64,000 bases of DNA from Pyrrhoderma lamaoense (Eukaryota; Basidiomycota; Agaricomycetes; Hymenochaetales; Hymenochaetaceae): positions 1-64,000 of the forward strand of contig NBAZ01000025.1 of the NCBI GenBank assembly GCA_002794735.1. Direction: 5' to 3'. This document shows, piece by piece, positions 25,788-38,560 of this stretch. Each line of letters starts with the position of its first letter. Position 1 is the stretch's first letter. The notes beneath the pieces are model-generated. The model made no database searches and was not told where the DNA came from. It worked only from the letters and a program-made list of their open reading frames with translations. Both the position numbers and the translations under genes were made by a program.

Positions 25788-26229
25788 TTCTGAAGGTCCA
25801 TATTATTCCTTTTATAGATGTACTTGTATATATATTTCTTGCGAATTCACCTTGATTCTGTATATGCCATTTTTCGTGTTCTTGCAGAGGCTTGATATAT
25901 CACGTTATACATGTATGTAGACAAATCATCGTTGACGCCAATCGGGTCACTTTGTTTCGGCTAACAATAGTGAACTAGGGAGAAGGTGTTTTGTTGGAAT
26001 CCCAATAGAAGATATTGGGTTTCTGAGCTATGCAAGACTGGAAACTGCATATAATAATAATATGTGTACAGGAAGTATACTAAGTTTAGAGCATGGAAAG
26101 AAGCTTGAGCTTAAACGAGGATCATTAGATCGTAAATAGAAAGCCGCATGTGTTTCTTTCCGACAGCCTTGAGGCTTCCGGACATCAACATCTCTACTAG
26201 TACATTGTACATGTATCAGCTCAAGAGCC
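25788..26229. other. Intergenic with paired TACATGTA
   Basis: 442 nt between two plus-strand genes. It carries TACATGTA at 25908 (3' side of the monooxygenase) and at 26208 (14 nt before the CRAL-TRIO start codon). Confidence 0.45.
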
Positions 26230-27911
26230 ATGAATCAACACTTGGTGCAACAATCTGAACTAATAAACTTATTCCATGAACATTTATCTACACTACAATC
26301 TTTACGCGAGCAAGCAACACGGGAAATTGTTTTCGACATAGATGCACATATAGAATTAAGTCAGGAGGATAAAGAATGGGTTGTTGACTATCTCCAAGAT
26401 ATAGGTACGTACCCCCAATAGTGGATTCTCTCTAAAAAAAAGCAACTGAATTGTCAAAGGTTCCCTTTTTCGGATGCTTAAGGTATGACAGAAGATATAT
26501 TCGAAGCTCCTAGAGAGGACGGGTTTACAACTAGTACTCGATCTTCAGAGACAAAAATTCATCGCATCATTCACCTATGAATCTTTACGAAATTCAGTAC
26601 TATGGAGAATGACTACTCTTAAACCAATTGTCTCATATGATGCTCTGCACAGGCCCTCTTCATCTACTCCGCCATGTTCCCCGCCTGGGTTGCCTGCACT
26701 CCGATTTTTGCCTCTTGATAAGACTGACGTCTTCGGGCGGCCTATAATTGTACTTCGTGCTAGTGAACTGGATCTCAGCAAAGATTTAGAGCAACTGAAA
26801 AGAGAAATCACCTTGTCGAGTGAACGGATGCGTATCTCTTTGCAGAGACTAGCTGGGACGATGTGCAGGGGTCGTTTTGAGGGACCGTCTCTTGTCTTTC
26901 AGTATTGTATCATAATAGATGTAGAGGATATATCCATGAAATCTATAGTAAGTAATCTCAGTATCTCCTGTCCCAAAAAAAATTCTTATAAAATATAGCC
27001 TATAGAGTTGATTAAATGGTATTTGAAGACGCTGCAGCCCTGGTATTACGGTGTTGTCGGGACTAGTAAACAACTTCTTTCTCTGCTCTATCATAGATTC
27101 TAACCAGCTCTCAGTCATCATCATCAATTATAGCTGGGTCCACTCCGGAATATGGACGGTCTTAAAGTAGGTTGTTCATGCATCTCATATTCTCACTTCT
27201 AATATCTGATAGGCATTTACTCCCTTCCTCGGCTATTTCAAAATTTGTATTCTTGGAAAAGGATGAGCTTGGTCAATATATGACTGATAGTTGCAGATCA
27301 ACGAGTATGTATCTATGCACATATAATTCGGAAGACTATGGAAAATTGACATAAAAGTAGTACTCTCTTCTCTCAGAGACACAAAACACCCGGATACTGC
27401 TCACCTGGATACTGCTGATACCCAACTCTCTCTACCGATGGCTAGTGGGAGTCTAAGTCGATCTCGAGCATCGTCTATGTCAAGTAGCTTTCCTTCAAAA
27501 ACTTCTAAACCACCCGGAGCCCCGGATAGGAGAAGGAAAAAGCAAATTAACCGATTCTCACTGGATAACCCCTTCTTCGGCTACCCGATTGATTCTACTA
27601 TTACCAAATCTCAACAAGAATTCTCCTTGAACAAAAGTAATGACCGAGACCTGCAGAGTTACTCAACCTTGCAAGCCTCTGCGTCTATTCCCTCACTCCG
27701 ATATGGACGACGCCGGAAACGAGATCTTGCACGTGCTCTATTGATAATGTATTGGCAAAGATGGGGTTTGCAACTTGGAATTGGAGCCGTACTTATTATT
27801 TTGGTTGGTTTATTAAGGGTAAGGAGGTACACATTCAGGAACGTATCACTACTTGGTGCCGCTTTGTTATCAAGAGTAAAAGTTTGGACTCTCACGAGGC
27901 GACTGTTTTAG
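26230..27911 (+). CDS. CRAL-TRIO (Sec14-like) protein with C-terminal membrane anchor
   Basis: The start is ATG 26230. The CRAL-TRIO core is split over several exons: GRPIIVLRASELD, QYCIIIDVEDISMKS, then ELIKWYLKTLQPWYY, SVIIINYSWVHSGIWTVLK and PSSAISKFVFLEKDELGQYM. Introns include GTGTTG..CATAG near 27,050-27,096 and GTAGGT..GATAG near 27,166-27,210; both restore the fold in frame. The last exon is Ser/Arg-rich and basic. Near its end, MYWQRWGLQLGIGAVLIILV is followed by Arg residues, the layout of a tail-anchored membrane protein. Lipid transfer at a membrane is inferred. The join between exons 1 and 2 is unsure: MTEDIFEAPRED and GLQLVLDLQRQKF are in frames one base apart near 26,520. Confidence 0.75.
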
Positions 27912-28213
27912 ATATGTTTATTCATGTGTATATTCTAATATCAGATAAAAACCAAATCTGCAGAGATTACTTATGGCCTGAGTTAATCAGAAATATGTCA
28001 ATGAAATAAGAGCTTCAGGTGTGTAAGATGAAGTATATAACTTGTATATATAGTATATGTATTCCTCTGTATATGATTGTTCTTCGCTCTGATGAGATAG
28101 GTATTACTGGTGGGATCACGACTCGTGAGATCGAGTGGGGCTATAAATAAAAAATGTAATTGAACGGACTCTCAAAGCCAACTTGTCTACTAACTTGTTC
28201 CTTATCTACCCAA
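27912..28213. other. Short intergenic, AT-rich
   Basis: Contains TATATATAGTATATG near 28,044, a possible promoter element of the peptidase gene, and nothing else recognisable. Confidence 0.4.
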
Positions 28214-29369
28214 ATGCCACACATCCCGCTCATTAATCCCGAGTCCGTTGGACCACAAGGATCGGATTCCAACCCATATCGCGTATTGATTACAGGTTTT
28301 GGTGTTAGTCATTCCTTGGCAAACTGATTGTATTGATGTTTGTAGTGACTGTTTAGGATTTTGTGTATGATGATGATGCGTGATTTTTATAGCCGTTTGC
28401 ATCGTATACCGAAAATCCGTCTTGGCTCGCTGTTCGAGAACTACACAATGTCCTTCTGGAACTTGATACTCTTGAAATTGAACCCGTAACAGTCGATAAC
28501 CAGGTTGCACTTGGTATATCAAGGAGATCTAACCTTCGCCCTATCCACGTAACCGCTTTGGAAGTACCTGTCTCATATTCTGCTGTCTTATCTGCAATTC
28601 CAGGGTTACATGCGCGACCTCCCGTTCTTCCTGACTTTGAAAATTCATCGAAGACCATTGGTGGAGGCTCTACAAGAAAGCTAGCTCCAGACCCACCTGC
28701 GGAAGGGTATGACTTCATCTTGCACGTAGGAGCAGGCCGACCAGGGGGTCTACGTGTAGAAAGACTTGGTCATAAATCGGGCTACTATAATCCTGACGTT
28801 GATGGAAAATACGCTCCAGTGATTGACTCTACAGTTCCCGCTCTTTCCCCTGATGAGACTCAGGCTGACGTATTTGAGCAAGAGAGACTTGGAAGTAAGG
28901 GAAAGGAAAGTAAAAAGAACAGAGGTTTTGGAAAGGAATATGATGAATTCTCAGAGGAACTCACAACGAAAATCGATGTTGATTCCCTAATTCAGTCTCT
29001 AAATACCGAGGGCTTTCTTGTAAGTCCCCATGAGACTATAACGTAGACCACAAGCCACTCCATATCCTCATTATTTCCAACATAAATAAAATTGTCGAGA
29101 CTGATGCAGATGCTAATGATCCTCTGTAGAGAGTGGAACCAAGCTCAAACGCAGGTCATTATCTATGTGATTTTATCTACTACTGCTCCCTAGCAGAAGC
29201 GCTAAAAACACAGGCCCGTAGACGTCAACCATCAGAACCCGACATAGATGATAAGGATACAAAAGTTCTTTTCATTCACTGTCCCCCTGTGGGACATGAT
29301 CTGTTTACCGGCGAAGTGACAGATGCACTGAAGAGAGTTATTATGGCCATATGCACACAAGACTTATGA
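28214..29369 (+). CDS. Pyroglutamyl-peptidase I (peptidase family C15)
   Basis: The start is ATG 28214. Exon 1 ends in LITGFG; the intron (GTTAGT..TATAG, about 28301-28394) joins it to PFASYTENPSWLAVREL, giving the family N-terminal motif GFGPF. Central residues ILHVGAGRPGGLRVERLGHKSG are followed by GYYNPDVDGKYAP. The last exon has SSNAGHYLCDFIYYCSL, with the catalytic Cys in YLC, and VLFIHCPPVG, with the catalytic His. The enzyme removes N-terminal pyroglutamate from peptides in the cytosol. The product is about 320 residues, longer than the roughly 215 of bacterial enzymes, mainly because of a charged insert (SKGKESKKNRGFGKEYDEF). All three exons are clean. Confidence 0.9.
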
Positions 29370-29489
29370 CTCGGTGATTAGCACCGTAATGTTAACTCTC
29401 GAAGGATAAAATCTACATGCATGTACTACAATACACAATTGTACTAGATACAGATCTTCACCTTTGGATACAATACATTTTCTCCGACG

Positions 29490-31225
29490 TTACTCGCTCT
29501 CCTCTCCGGTATTATCATCTCCTTGATCATCACTATTGTCCTCATCTTGGTTAGCCCTCGACGTCCAGTCGGAAACTTCCAATCGTTCATTTTTTATGAC
29601 TGTGCCCTCTTCAACTTCATATCCACCCTGTGTAACACATCTTCCCATTTCCGCTCGTGCACCAACCTTTGTCCCACGTCCGAGTATACAGCCATCTAAC
29701 CTAACTCCATCCTCTATAATACAATGATCAAGAATTACACATCCCGTTATTTTAACGTTTGATCCAATAGTACAATGTGAGCCTATGGAAGATTTCTTCA
29801 CCGAAGAACGTGTTCCAATGCGCGTACTGGATCCAATAACAGTGTCCGGGGTGATAGTTGACTTTGGATCAATTAGAAGCTGAGTATTTGTAGAGGAAGG
29901 GGAAGTAGACAGAGATGGGGCAGAGGAGACATGACTTGATGCGCCAGCTCCTGTACCAAGTAACATCCGATTCAGTTCAAGATATGCGAAGAGATTATTT
30001 GCACGAAGAGCTAGCCCATCGGAGAGATGATGTATGACGAGCCCCATCCGGAGACTTGGCAATGTTTTTCTTCCTGTATCACTGGGGTCACTCATATCTG
30101 GTGAAGAAGTTATACTATCTTCAGATGCAGGTGCTTTCAGTTTTTGGAGAACCTGAGGGGTAGTGGATGTAGAATGCTGAAGTGCTAATGTCTGGGAATG
30201 TATTTGTGATGCAGTGGGGAGAAGGATAGATAAGTATTTTTGACGTTTAGCTGGGTGTGTGGATAATTTACAGAGCCAAGGCACAAAATCCTCGCGGATA
30301 GAGTCAAATACAGACCTCTTGAGAAGAAGAACGTCAAGAACGGAACGCCGAAATACGTAAACATCCGCGTCGACAAGGCGCGTAGACAGTGTGCTACGAG
30401 GAAAAGACGTCAAGGTGCATGACCGTAAAAGGAGATCATCCGGAGAAGCATCCTGGGAATCGGGTGAGTCAATGTGAAGAAGTGTACGAGAACCATTTCC
30501 TCCTGTATTTGAATAAACAACAGGCATTGGTGGATCCGGTGAGCCCCATGCGTCTTCAAAAGCCGCAGTAGTCTTGTCTGTGTCAGCAGGTGACCGGGAT
30601 CTACTCTCGTAGAACAATGCAGTTCCAATAGATCCATCTGTCTCTGTATTAAGTCGGAAGTTATTCAGAATGGTTTCGAGGCGAAGAGAGGGAGGTGGGA
30701 GAAAATCACAAGGGAGGACGATAAAGTCCGTCTGTATGCGCGTGGCGAAGTGCGAGAGAACAGCAGCTGTACCAGCGGGCGAATCCTGTGTGTCGTCAAA
30801 GGTTTGTATGTCAACATTTAGGGACGAAAAAGAGGAAGATGATGGATCCGAGTTTATATAATGGTTAATTGCGTCCCGTTGTAGTGTTGGGCAGATAAGT
30901 AGAACATCTATAATGAGTGTAAGCAGATATAAGTGGTCTTTATGATATACAAGTAAAGAGAAATACCTTTTATCCTAGCTTCTTCAACCCAATTGAGAAT
31001 ATACGATATAACAGGTTTATTTGCAATGGGAAGGAGTGCTTTGGGCGATGGCTGATCGCCAACGTTGCTCGTCAATGGTTGCAGTCTATTTATATAGAAT
31101 AAGAGATGTATATAAAGATAGACTTAGTAGATGAAGAATTGGACTGACTCTGAGCCATGTCCAGCGAGGACGACGGCAAGAAACTCCCGTGGATTTTGTA
31201 CTGAAGGGCCGTCTGTGAAGTTCAT
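29490..31225 (-). CDS. GCD1: Translation initiation factor eIF2B subunit gamma
   Basis: The start is ATG 31225 (MNFTDGPSVQNPREFLAVVL). Exon 1 ends at GSE and an intron (GTCAGT..AATAG, about 31,092-31,150) joins to LQPLTSNVG. The nucleotidyltransferase-like part shows KALLPIANKPVISYILNWVE, then after a short intron DVLLICPTLQRDAIN and DFIVLPCDFLPP. The C-terminal half has left-handed beta-helix hexapeptides (TVIGSSTRIG, SSIGSHCTIGSNVKI, CVILDHCIIEDGVRL, CILGRGTKVGA) and an acidic tail. With eIF2B epsilon it forms the guanine exchange factor for eIF2. The glycine loop reads LAGHGSE rather than the usual sugar-nucleotidyltransferase form, as in other gamma subunits. Divergent from the API5 gene; no frame damage. 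Confidence 0.92.
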
Positions 31226-31390
31226 TGCATGCTCTCCATAATCGAGTCAATTTAAAGGTAACCTTTCTCAATACAGTGTATAATTCTCACAGTATTCTAC
31301 TCGTGACGTACCCGTGACCTAGTAACAATCTGGCTTGAGCAACAAGGAAATCTGAATCTTACACCTGAGCTTATACGCCCTTCACCCTCA

Positions 31391-34300
31391 ATGATTTCAG
31401 ACAATCTTGACCTTGGCACCGTTAAGGAACACATTAGACGATTAGAAAGAAATCCAGATCGTAAGAGCTCTCAGGTACGCCTTTTAACGTGAATAAACAA
31501 ACACAGTTTAGTGTTAGACCTCAACTAGTAGTCTGATACTTGTTCAAATTTAACCTCATATTATCGGACCCGACTTGTACTGATTAAAATATTTTTCCCT
31601 CCAAATAGCGTAAAGATGCTTTTAAACTCCTTCTCAGTCTTGTCCAGTCTTCAGACTCAGCCAAAAAGAAACTAGTGACGGAAAGGATAAGAGACTTCTT
31701 CGCGGACTTTCCAGACCTACAAGAGAATGCAATTAATTCTATATACGATATCTGTGAAGACCAGGAGCAAGAAGTGTGTATAAAAATAAGCTTCTACCTC
31801 TCTAAATCAATAATCTTCGGATTAGATACGGATGGCAGGATATTCTGCGATCACATCCATTTCAGAGGTGGAACCATCCTGGATTCTGCGAAATGTAGAC
31901 GTGCTAGTGCAATTACTCCAAAGTGGTATGCATACATAAGCGTTTGATGTATACTATGACTCAATCCTCATGCATTGTCTGCTAGATGAAGATGTCGAAG
32001 TAAAGGTCGTTAAGAAGCAACTCCAGAAGCACGTCGATATTAATCCACGATGTACTCTACGAGTATTGTGTGATCAATGTGTGTGGGACACTGGCTCAAA
32101 TATGGATACCGAAGAAATAAGCTTGCGGACTAGACTTCGAGGTCTCGTGTTGCAATTTCTAGACGAAAAACTAAAGGGATGCATCTTACGTGTCGTAAAA
32201 GAGAAAGAGGTTGAAACCATATTTCTGAGGGGTATGATTGGAGTGAGTCTGTATACCTTGTTTTTAGGGAGAAACTCTCATTTTACCCCGAAAATCATGT
32301 AGACAATTCCGCACGCATCTCCAAGCGAATTGCAAGTAATCGTAAAGAACATACTTACTCAACTTCCTTCTCTTAGCAATGGTCCGTCAGAATCAGGAAA
32401 CTTAGTCCTTCTCACTCTTCTCCGATCTGCACGTACTCATCTTCTTCCTACCACTTCATCTTCCTCAAATAACAGTGCAGATCTCTTTAATATACTTTCC
32501 TTAGCGTCCGAGATCACCACCCCTTCAACTAAACCCATTTCTCGTCCACTTCCAAGTGCACCTGCCTCCATGCGACAATCCAAACCCCAAACTTCAAATA
32601 GTCCCCCCGCTGACCCATTGACTTTACTAAAGTTTTTTAGCGAAGAGAACGTTATGAAGCGATTGCCTTCGGGAAGTGAGGGCTTTGCAATCAGGCTTGC
32701 TGAAATTGTACTTGGCAGTTTCGATAGCTCCTCATCTCTAACTAGTCCAGTAGATGCTAGAAGGAAGGAAGCTCAACGGATTTTCAGCGATATCTCAGCT
32801 TCATTAATCGAGGTGCTTAATTTGTTATTTATAAGCAAGTCATCAATCACACTGACTTAAGTCCCCTCTTTGTGCATGGTTTATGACCCAGTCGTTAATA
32901 AAGTCACTATCCTATGGATCTGGGCAACAAGTTGAGGCACAGTTTCTCCTCAAAATGCTGAAATCAATACATCAGGTGCGCATCGCCACAATTTTTCTTT
33001 CTTATGACTATTTTAACCAAAGTTATTGTCCCTTTGTTTTGATACAGTGTCATATTCCAAGTAATACCCTCGTTCTGTCGAATGGTGATGAACTGGGTAA
33101 ATGGCTATCGGAGCTACAGAAGATATTATTAATGACCGGGCCTCGATCTGTGCTTAAACTTGCATTAAAAGACTCAACAAACGGGGACGCCACAGAGGAG
33201 ATGGAGCAGATACAAGGGTTAATCAGGGTTCGCGTCGTTCCCTTTCTTTCTTCCCTCCCTTTCCCCCCCTTTAGACTGGACATTTTCTACCTGTTTTGCG
33301 TTCATTTTTATCACTCGCTTCTAGATTTATTGCACATTATCGGCTCTCATACCATTTTATCCGGGCCACGGACTGTCTGCTTTCACATCCTTCCCATATA
33401 CGACGCATCACCTTCAGACCTTCATTACACTTTTTTCTCCTACCTTGGCCTATTGAAACAGTATCGCATACACTAGCGGTGTACAACACATAGTTTATGC
33501 CCACAGATCAGATGGGCACGCCAATAAGGATCAACGACGTCCTCTGTAATTGCTTCCCTAGGTATCAGAGGCATTGAAACAGAGAAATCAGACACTCCTC
33601 ATTTTTGAGTCATCTCAGAGGGTGATTCACGGGAGGTGATGATATCATATCTTCACTTGAACTCTCATCTGAGCGACAGCTTATGACTGTTAATTGTAAT
33701 TGCTTTCATCTTCTACACATTTCTATTCCTTTGTGTTATCATATTCTTATCACTTTACTTTCTACTGTTTAATTATCTTTCACTTTTCATGTCAACTCAT
33801 CTTTTCTTTTCGTCATCGTATCTTGATTTGTGTTTCCTTTTTTACAGAGAATACAAGACGATATCTCTCCTTCGAAGACGACACCGTCTATCAAGTTGGA
33901 TGCTCCTACACCCTCTAAACCTAGCCCCAAACAAGTGAAAGTAGGTTGACTCTTTGTAACATGCAAATATAGAGATGTAATAACATTCTGAAAGTCGGGA
34001 CAGCCCCAGTATCAAGCAGCGCTGCCTCGACAGCCAAAACAACCACCAAATAGGCCACGTCTATTTGGGGAACAAAACCAGGAACAACAGAGAAGGTTAC
34101 TAGAAGAGCAACGAGAGCGCACTCGAGCCCAAAGTCAAGGCTTATCTCTAAAGCAAAGTCTTCCTTTTAACCGAAATCAAGGAACTGTGCCTACAGCGCC
34201 CCGAGGTGAGAGGAGGAAGCTATCTGGGGAGAAGACAGATGGAAAACAAGCTATTGAATCAAATCTGTCATTATCAGTCCGTGGAGCAGCCGAACGGACG

Positions 34301-35095
34301 AAGGACGCCGATTCAATGGATGTGGATCCCGTTACAATGACAGTCAGAGCTGACACGGAGAATAAAAGTGATGTAGTGGCTATGGATGAAGATATACTAG
34401 AAGGCGAGCCTGGACGAATGCGGAAGAGGAAACGGGGTGGTATCTCCTCAAATTCTATCGGTACTACAATGTCTAGAGAAGCAACATCAATCAATGGTCC
34501 AAACATCAAGGGGACATCTACTTATAAGCCAAGTCTATTGAGTCGACTTTCCGATAAAGGAAAGCCAGATGTTGGTGTTATAACTGAAAAAAAAACAATC
34601 AGTAATTCTACAAGTTACCCCATGGACTCAAAGTCAACAAGTTTAGTCTCGAGAATTGGGGAATCCTCTGGTGTGGGCGCCAACTCAAGCCAGTCTGGTA
34701 TTCTCGCTGCAAACAATGAACCTCCCTCTCTTATGTCTCGATTATCCTCCTCTACTTCTCTTCCATCAACGTATCCGCCCTTGGACTTGAATAAAGCTAA
34801 TGGGGGGTCGGACAGTTATAATGTCATCAATATTTCACAGCCTTCTGGCGTTGCCTTACGAAGAGGTTTGAAAAAAAATACCATTGAAAGTTATACGCGG
34901 GATGGTGAAGACGAAATAAAGATCAGGGGTGCAGCAACAGTAGCTACCTCAAACCCAGAGGGCGGTTTAACTAATCTAAGCAAGTTTGGGATAAGCCTTG
35001 TGGATCGTTTGCAGATCAATATAGATACGAGCTCGTCATTAACAGGAGACGGAGATGGGAAAGGACGAAGGAAACGAAAATTGGATAGACGATAG
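31391..35095 (+). CDS. API5: API5 / AAC-11 family HEAT-repeat protein
   Basis: The start is ATG 31391 (MISDNLDLGTVKEHIRRLER). Spliced exons give FRDPDLQEN-type helical repeats typical of API5: DFFADFPDLQENAINSIYDI, then CEDQEQE, IRMAGYSAITSISE, SWILRNVDVLVQLLQS and CTLRVLCDQCV. Later exons read TIPHASPSELQVIVKNIL, SLIKSLSYGSGQQVEAQFLL and VSEALKQRNQTLLIFESS. Two introns are long for this locus (about 33,235-33,561 and 33,621-33,846). The C-terminal 370 residues are disordered and basic with nuclear-localisation-like RKRKRGG and GRRKRKLDRR. They contain four short S-L-x-[SD]-R-[LI] motifs. API5 is a nuclear anti-apoptotic/chromatin-associated factor in animals; the fungal role is unknown. All exon joins keep frame. 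Confidence 0.85.
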
Positions 35096-36525
35096 TGCTA
35101 TAACTACTTTCTGGCCTCCGGTGCGTTCACGAATTTATAAGATAACGAATTGTTCAGATACATTCTTACTTCCAGTGGGACCTCTTTTATGACTAGGTTC
35201 ATGATGAAGCCTTGAATAGGAAAACAATGAGAATAGATCGTTATTTTGAGCGGGAATATCATCATTCTATTAATTACTTAGCCTCATGATGTACATTATT
35301 ATGTGACTTGACACTTGTTGGCATGCATGAACACTGCAGTTCGAACCTACACCTTACCTGGGGAGTAATCCGATTAGATCTGATGTAATTTGTTCTGAGA
35401 CTTCTCACTCAAAGGTAAAAAAAAGGTTTGTCGGGTAGAACATTCTTAGATTTAGCTTTAGTATAGTTCAAAATCTCTCGTGAATTAGAACATCTATTGT
35501 AATCATTATCTACGTGATCCAATGTCTTTGACGTCAGTGCTCTCTATGGAGGCATTCACTTTGAGAGAACGTGCAATTTTGTTAGATTACGTGCTGTCCC
35601 AAAATAATAGCTTAGAGCTAAGAGAATGACACCATATCGTATCAATGCCAACATAAATCAATTATCTCTCTAAAAAGAATACATCCAAAAGATTGATAAT
35701 GACCTCGCCAAGAAAAAAGACGCACTTCCAACATTCCTTTGGATGTCACAAGAAGCTATATCAGCTTTTAATTAAGTATATCGGGAACTGCTCGATAGGA
35801 TAGATGATTTAGTTTTCAGCTCTGGCGAGAGCGGCCTTGTTCCATACACTATTATCAGAATCTTCTCCACGCCGGCCGCTGGAGCAAGCTCTATAAAGTC
35901 AATATATGCGAAGTCAGGTATGGGCCAGATGAAAATTGTTCCAGTGCAGTTGATATTCGGTGCTCAGGTCTTTCAAATAAGAGACTACTTCTGATACCTG
36001 GAAGAAAAGATCAACTTAACTTTGGAGAAGACTAATTACTCATTTTTATTTCCAGAGATTTATGTACATTAAAAGAAATGACTATAGTATAATAATCCCG
36101 GCTGTGGCAACTACGGATACCTTCTGAGATAGCCAAGTCTCCTTAATAGGACTAATCTACGAACATACATGTATAATATAATGCAATTATGACGGTTGCA
36201 TTTGCTGTGTCGGATACATAGGAGTATGCCTACCAATGAGTTATGCTATCTATCTAGTTCACATATCAATTATAGATTCCTGAAGTATTTATATGGGGAA
36301 AAATCAACAGTGCACGCGATACCATAACCGCATATTCATGAGTATATACATCAGATCCCCAGATCTACATTACAACAGACACTAGTTATTTAACGTATTG
36401 TTATCGTCAACAAGCTTAATTATAGTATATGATTACGTTAACGTAGATGAAATGAGAGAGAACATTGAAAGACGGAAGAAACCAGAAATAATCAAAAAAC
36501 CACTATCCCTCTAGTTTATGTAGCC
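35096..36525. other. Intergenic; second half belongs to the duplicated F-box unit
   Basis: No gene. From about 35,815 the sequence matches 38,600 onward, so the copy boundary of the F-box duplication lies here. One TACATGTA occurs at 36166. Confidence 0.5.
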
Positions 36526-38560
36526 TTAAAACATCAGCAAACACTTCCCGCCAAGCAGTACTCCCAATGACATCATACTGCATGATGGTGGTATTACATA
36601 TGACAATAAATTGACCAGTGGTCCACTTTTAAAACACGGAGATTCACCAAAGTAGATCTCCTCCAATTTCACGAGTCTGACGTCGGTTGGGCTCGTGCCT
36701 ATAAGTACTGATCGCATTGATCTCGCATCTATGAATAGACTCAAATGCGTCATGTCTGGCTTCACTGTTGCAATCTGCGTTAGGAGGGAAGGTGTGAGTT
36801 TAGTAGTGACGGTGTCAATTCTGACATGATCAGGGACGAAATGCAATTTAGTAAGCTTCGGACAACATTTCAGCCATTGCACAAACTCCGTGTCGTTTAT
36901 TTGTACTGTTCTGGTGCATTGCGACTCATCCTTGATCTCAAAGACAGTAAGATTTTCCATGCATGACAACGGGACGAGTGTGCCGAACGTAAGAAGACCG
37001 TAGTCATCCTCCAAATCATCAGGATCCACTTCTTCCGGAGGAGTCTGGATATTCTCGAGTAACCTTATCTTTATCTTTTTAAGAGAAGGACACATTGTTT
37101 GAAGCCATGAAAAGCAGTCATGTAGTGTTGACTCCGTATATCCTTCTACTAAGTATAGCCTGAGATGTTTCAGATATATGGGCTTCCAGAAGGGCAAAGA
37201 ATTTTCTAAAAACAAGTGGAATTCTTCAAGTGTTGTTAACAAGTCAAAACGACGAATTTTGGGGAACATATTCTCCCAGGGTACTATGAGATCTTGTACG
37301 GCGTCATAGTCAAGCACATGGATGAGACGGAGGCTTTCCAGGTTGGGTAGTTCGGATAGTATTTGAAGACACTCTTGAGTTTGAAAGTCGAATGATACCT
37401 GGACGGAAGCCAAGGAACGCATGCCATACTTTGGTAGAGCCGCTCTAAATGCCTTTTCTACATTCCAATTAAGGCAGGGATCGTTGTTGAGGAGAAAATG
37501 CTCCAACCGAGGGACCCGTCTAAAGATTTCGTTGATGATTAGATGTTCATCCGGCGCCAAGGCATCATTATGACGTTTAGACTCTCTCCATATTTCTACC
37601 CACGTTACTTTATCGTGAAGAAGGCGTAGAATCTCTTTGGCACAATCGAATTCGGAGTCTCTGATATCTATTGAGAAAGATCTCAAATTGGGGAGTATCG
37701 GAAGGTCATCAAGAGCATTATTGATAAACTCGCGGCATAGTTCGGCTGATACGTAGCCTTCTTCATATTCAGGATATTCGAGATCCTGAACACGTCTTGC
37801 ATATGACCGAAAATTTTGCCAGACATGTGAGTCTAGAGCGGAAATCTAGACAGAGTTAGTTACAGAATAAGAAAGTATGAAAAGAAAGACGTATACAACA
37901 TCTCAGAAATATACATACTAGTTTCCAACCGGGAACTTTCCCTTTTTCTTCCACTGAGGGTTCCCAAAGAATCTTCACAAGCTTCATAAACTCAACACTC
38001 CTCCATATAATATCGAGTGCAAATTTACACCAGATCTTGTTGGTCATAGCACATTCTCTAGCGTCATCCTCGTCGAGGTATTGAAAGATCATTCCCACCA
38101 AGTCATAATTCTCAAGCACCTTTTTTGATGGACAATCGTTCAAGGTGCCGGAGTAGCTCATCAAAGTATATGACTCCGACCAACGAGCAAGAAATACAGG
38201 GATAGAATGTATGAAGAAGCGTAACTGATGCCTGAGATTTAACTAGATATAGATTTGTCTGAATTGCCTATTATGGTATGTTTTATATTCACTATTGTTA
38301 GTTACTTACAGTAAAAACCCTTTGCTAGCCTCACACAAAGAATCGAAAAACAAGTGAAAACACGAACGCCGCCTTTCCAATACTTTTTTTTTTCATTATA
38401 TTACTCGCGTTTAGAAGCCAGTGTGCAGAAAATTGATTAGTATTGTATTTTTGGTGAGAAATTTGTCGCTTCTCGGTGTAACTCAGAAGGCAGATGAAAC
38501 TACAAGCCTTCTGCATGATTCATATTTTGGGACTATCACAGAGCTGTCGCTACTGATGCA
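35815..38560. repeat. Tandem duplication, copy 1 (F-box gene and flanks)
   Basis: Direct repeat of about 2.75 kb. Similarity starts near CTCTGGCGAGAGCG (35,820; matching 38,603) and runs through the 3' flank, the F-box gene and its promoter to the ACTCAGAAGG block at 38,482 (matching 41,247). Coding blocks of tens of bases are identical between copies, while flanks carry small indels. Boundaries are by eye. Confidence 0.8.
36526..38164 (-). CDS. F-box/LRR-type protein, copy 1
   Basis: Exon 1 (38164-37919) holds the F-box: NYDLVGMIFQYLDEDDAREC then NKIWCKFALDIIW, ending GWKL. A 73-nt intron (37918-37846, GTATGT..CTAG) joins to ISALDSHVWQNFRSYARRV. The rest is an irregular leucine-rich array (LPILPNLRSF, LEHFLLN, ELPNLESLRLIHV, CPKLTKLHFVPDH, VKLEEIYFG). 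Such proteins are expected to recruit substrates to SCF ubiquitin ligases; the substrate is unknown. The C-terminus differs from copy 2 because of a one-base gap after the PPSC motif: copy 1 reads SLGVLLGGKCLLMF and stops at 36526, while copy 2 continues as SLKRTTWRGVFDDV. If the base is restored, about six more codons align before a stop. Possibly slightly truncated. Confidence 0.8.

Noticed and set aside
35320..35380. tRNA-like TTCGAACCT segment
   Set aside because: No matching acceptor or anticodon stem could be drawn around it.
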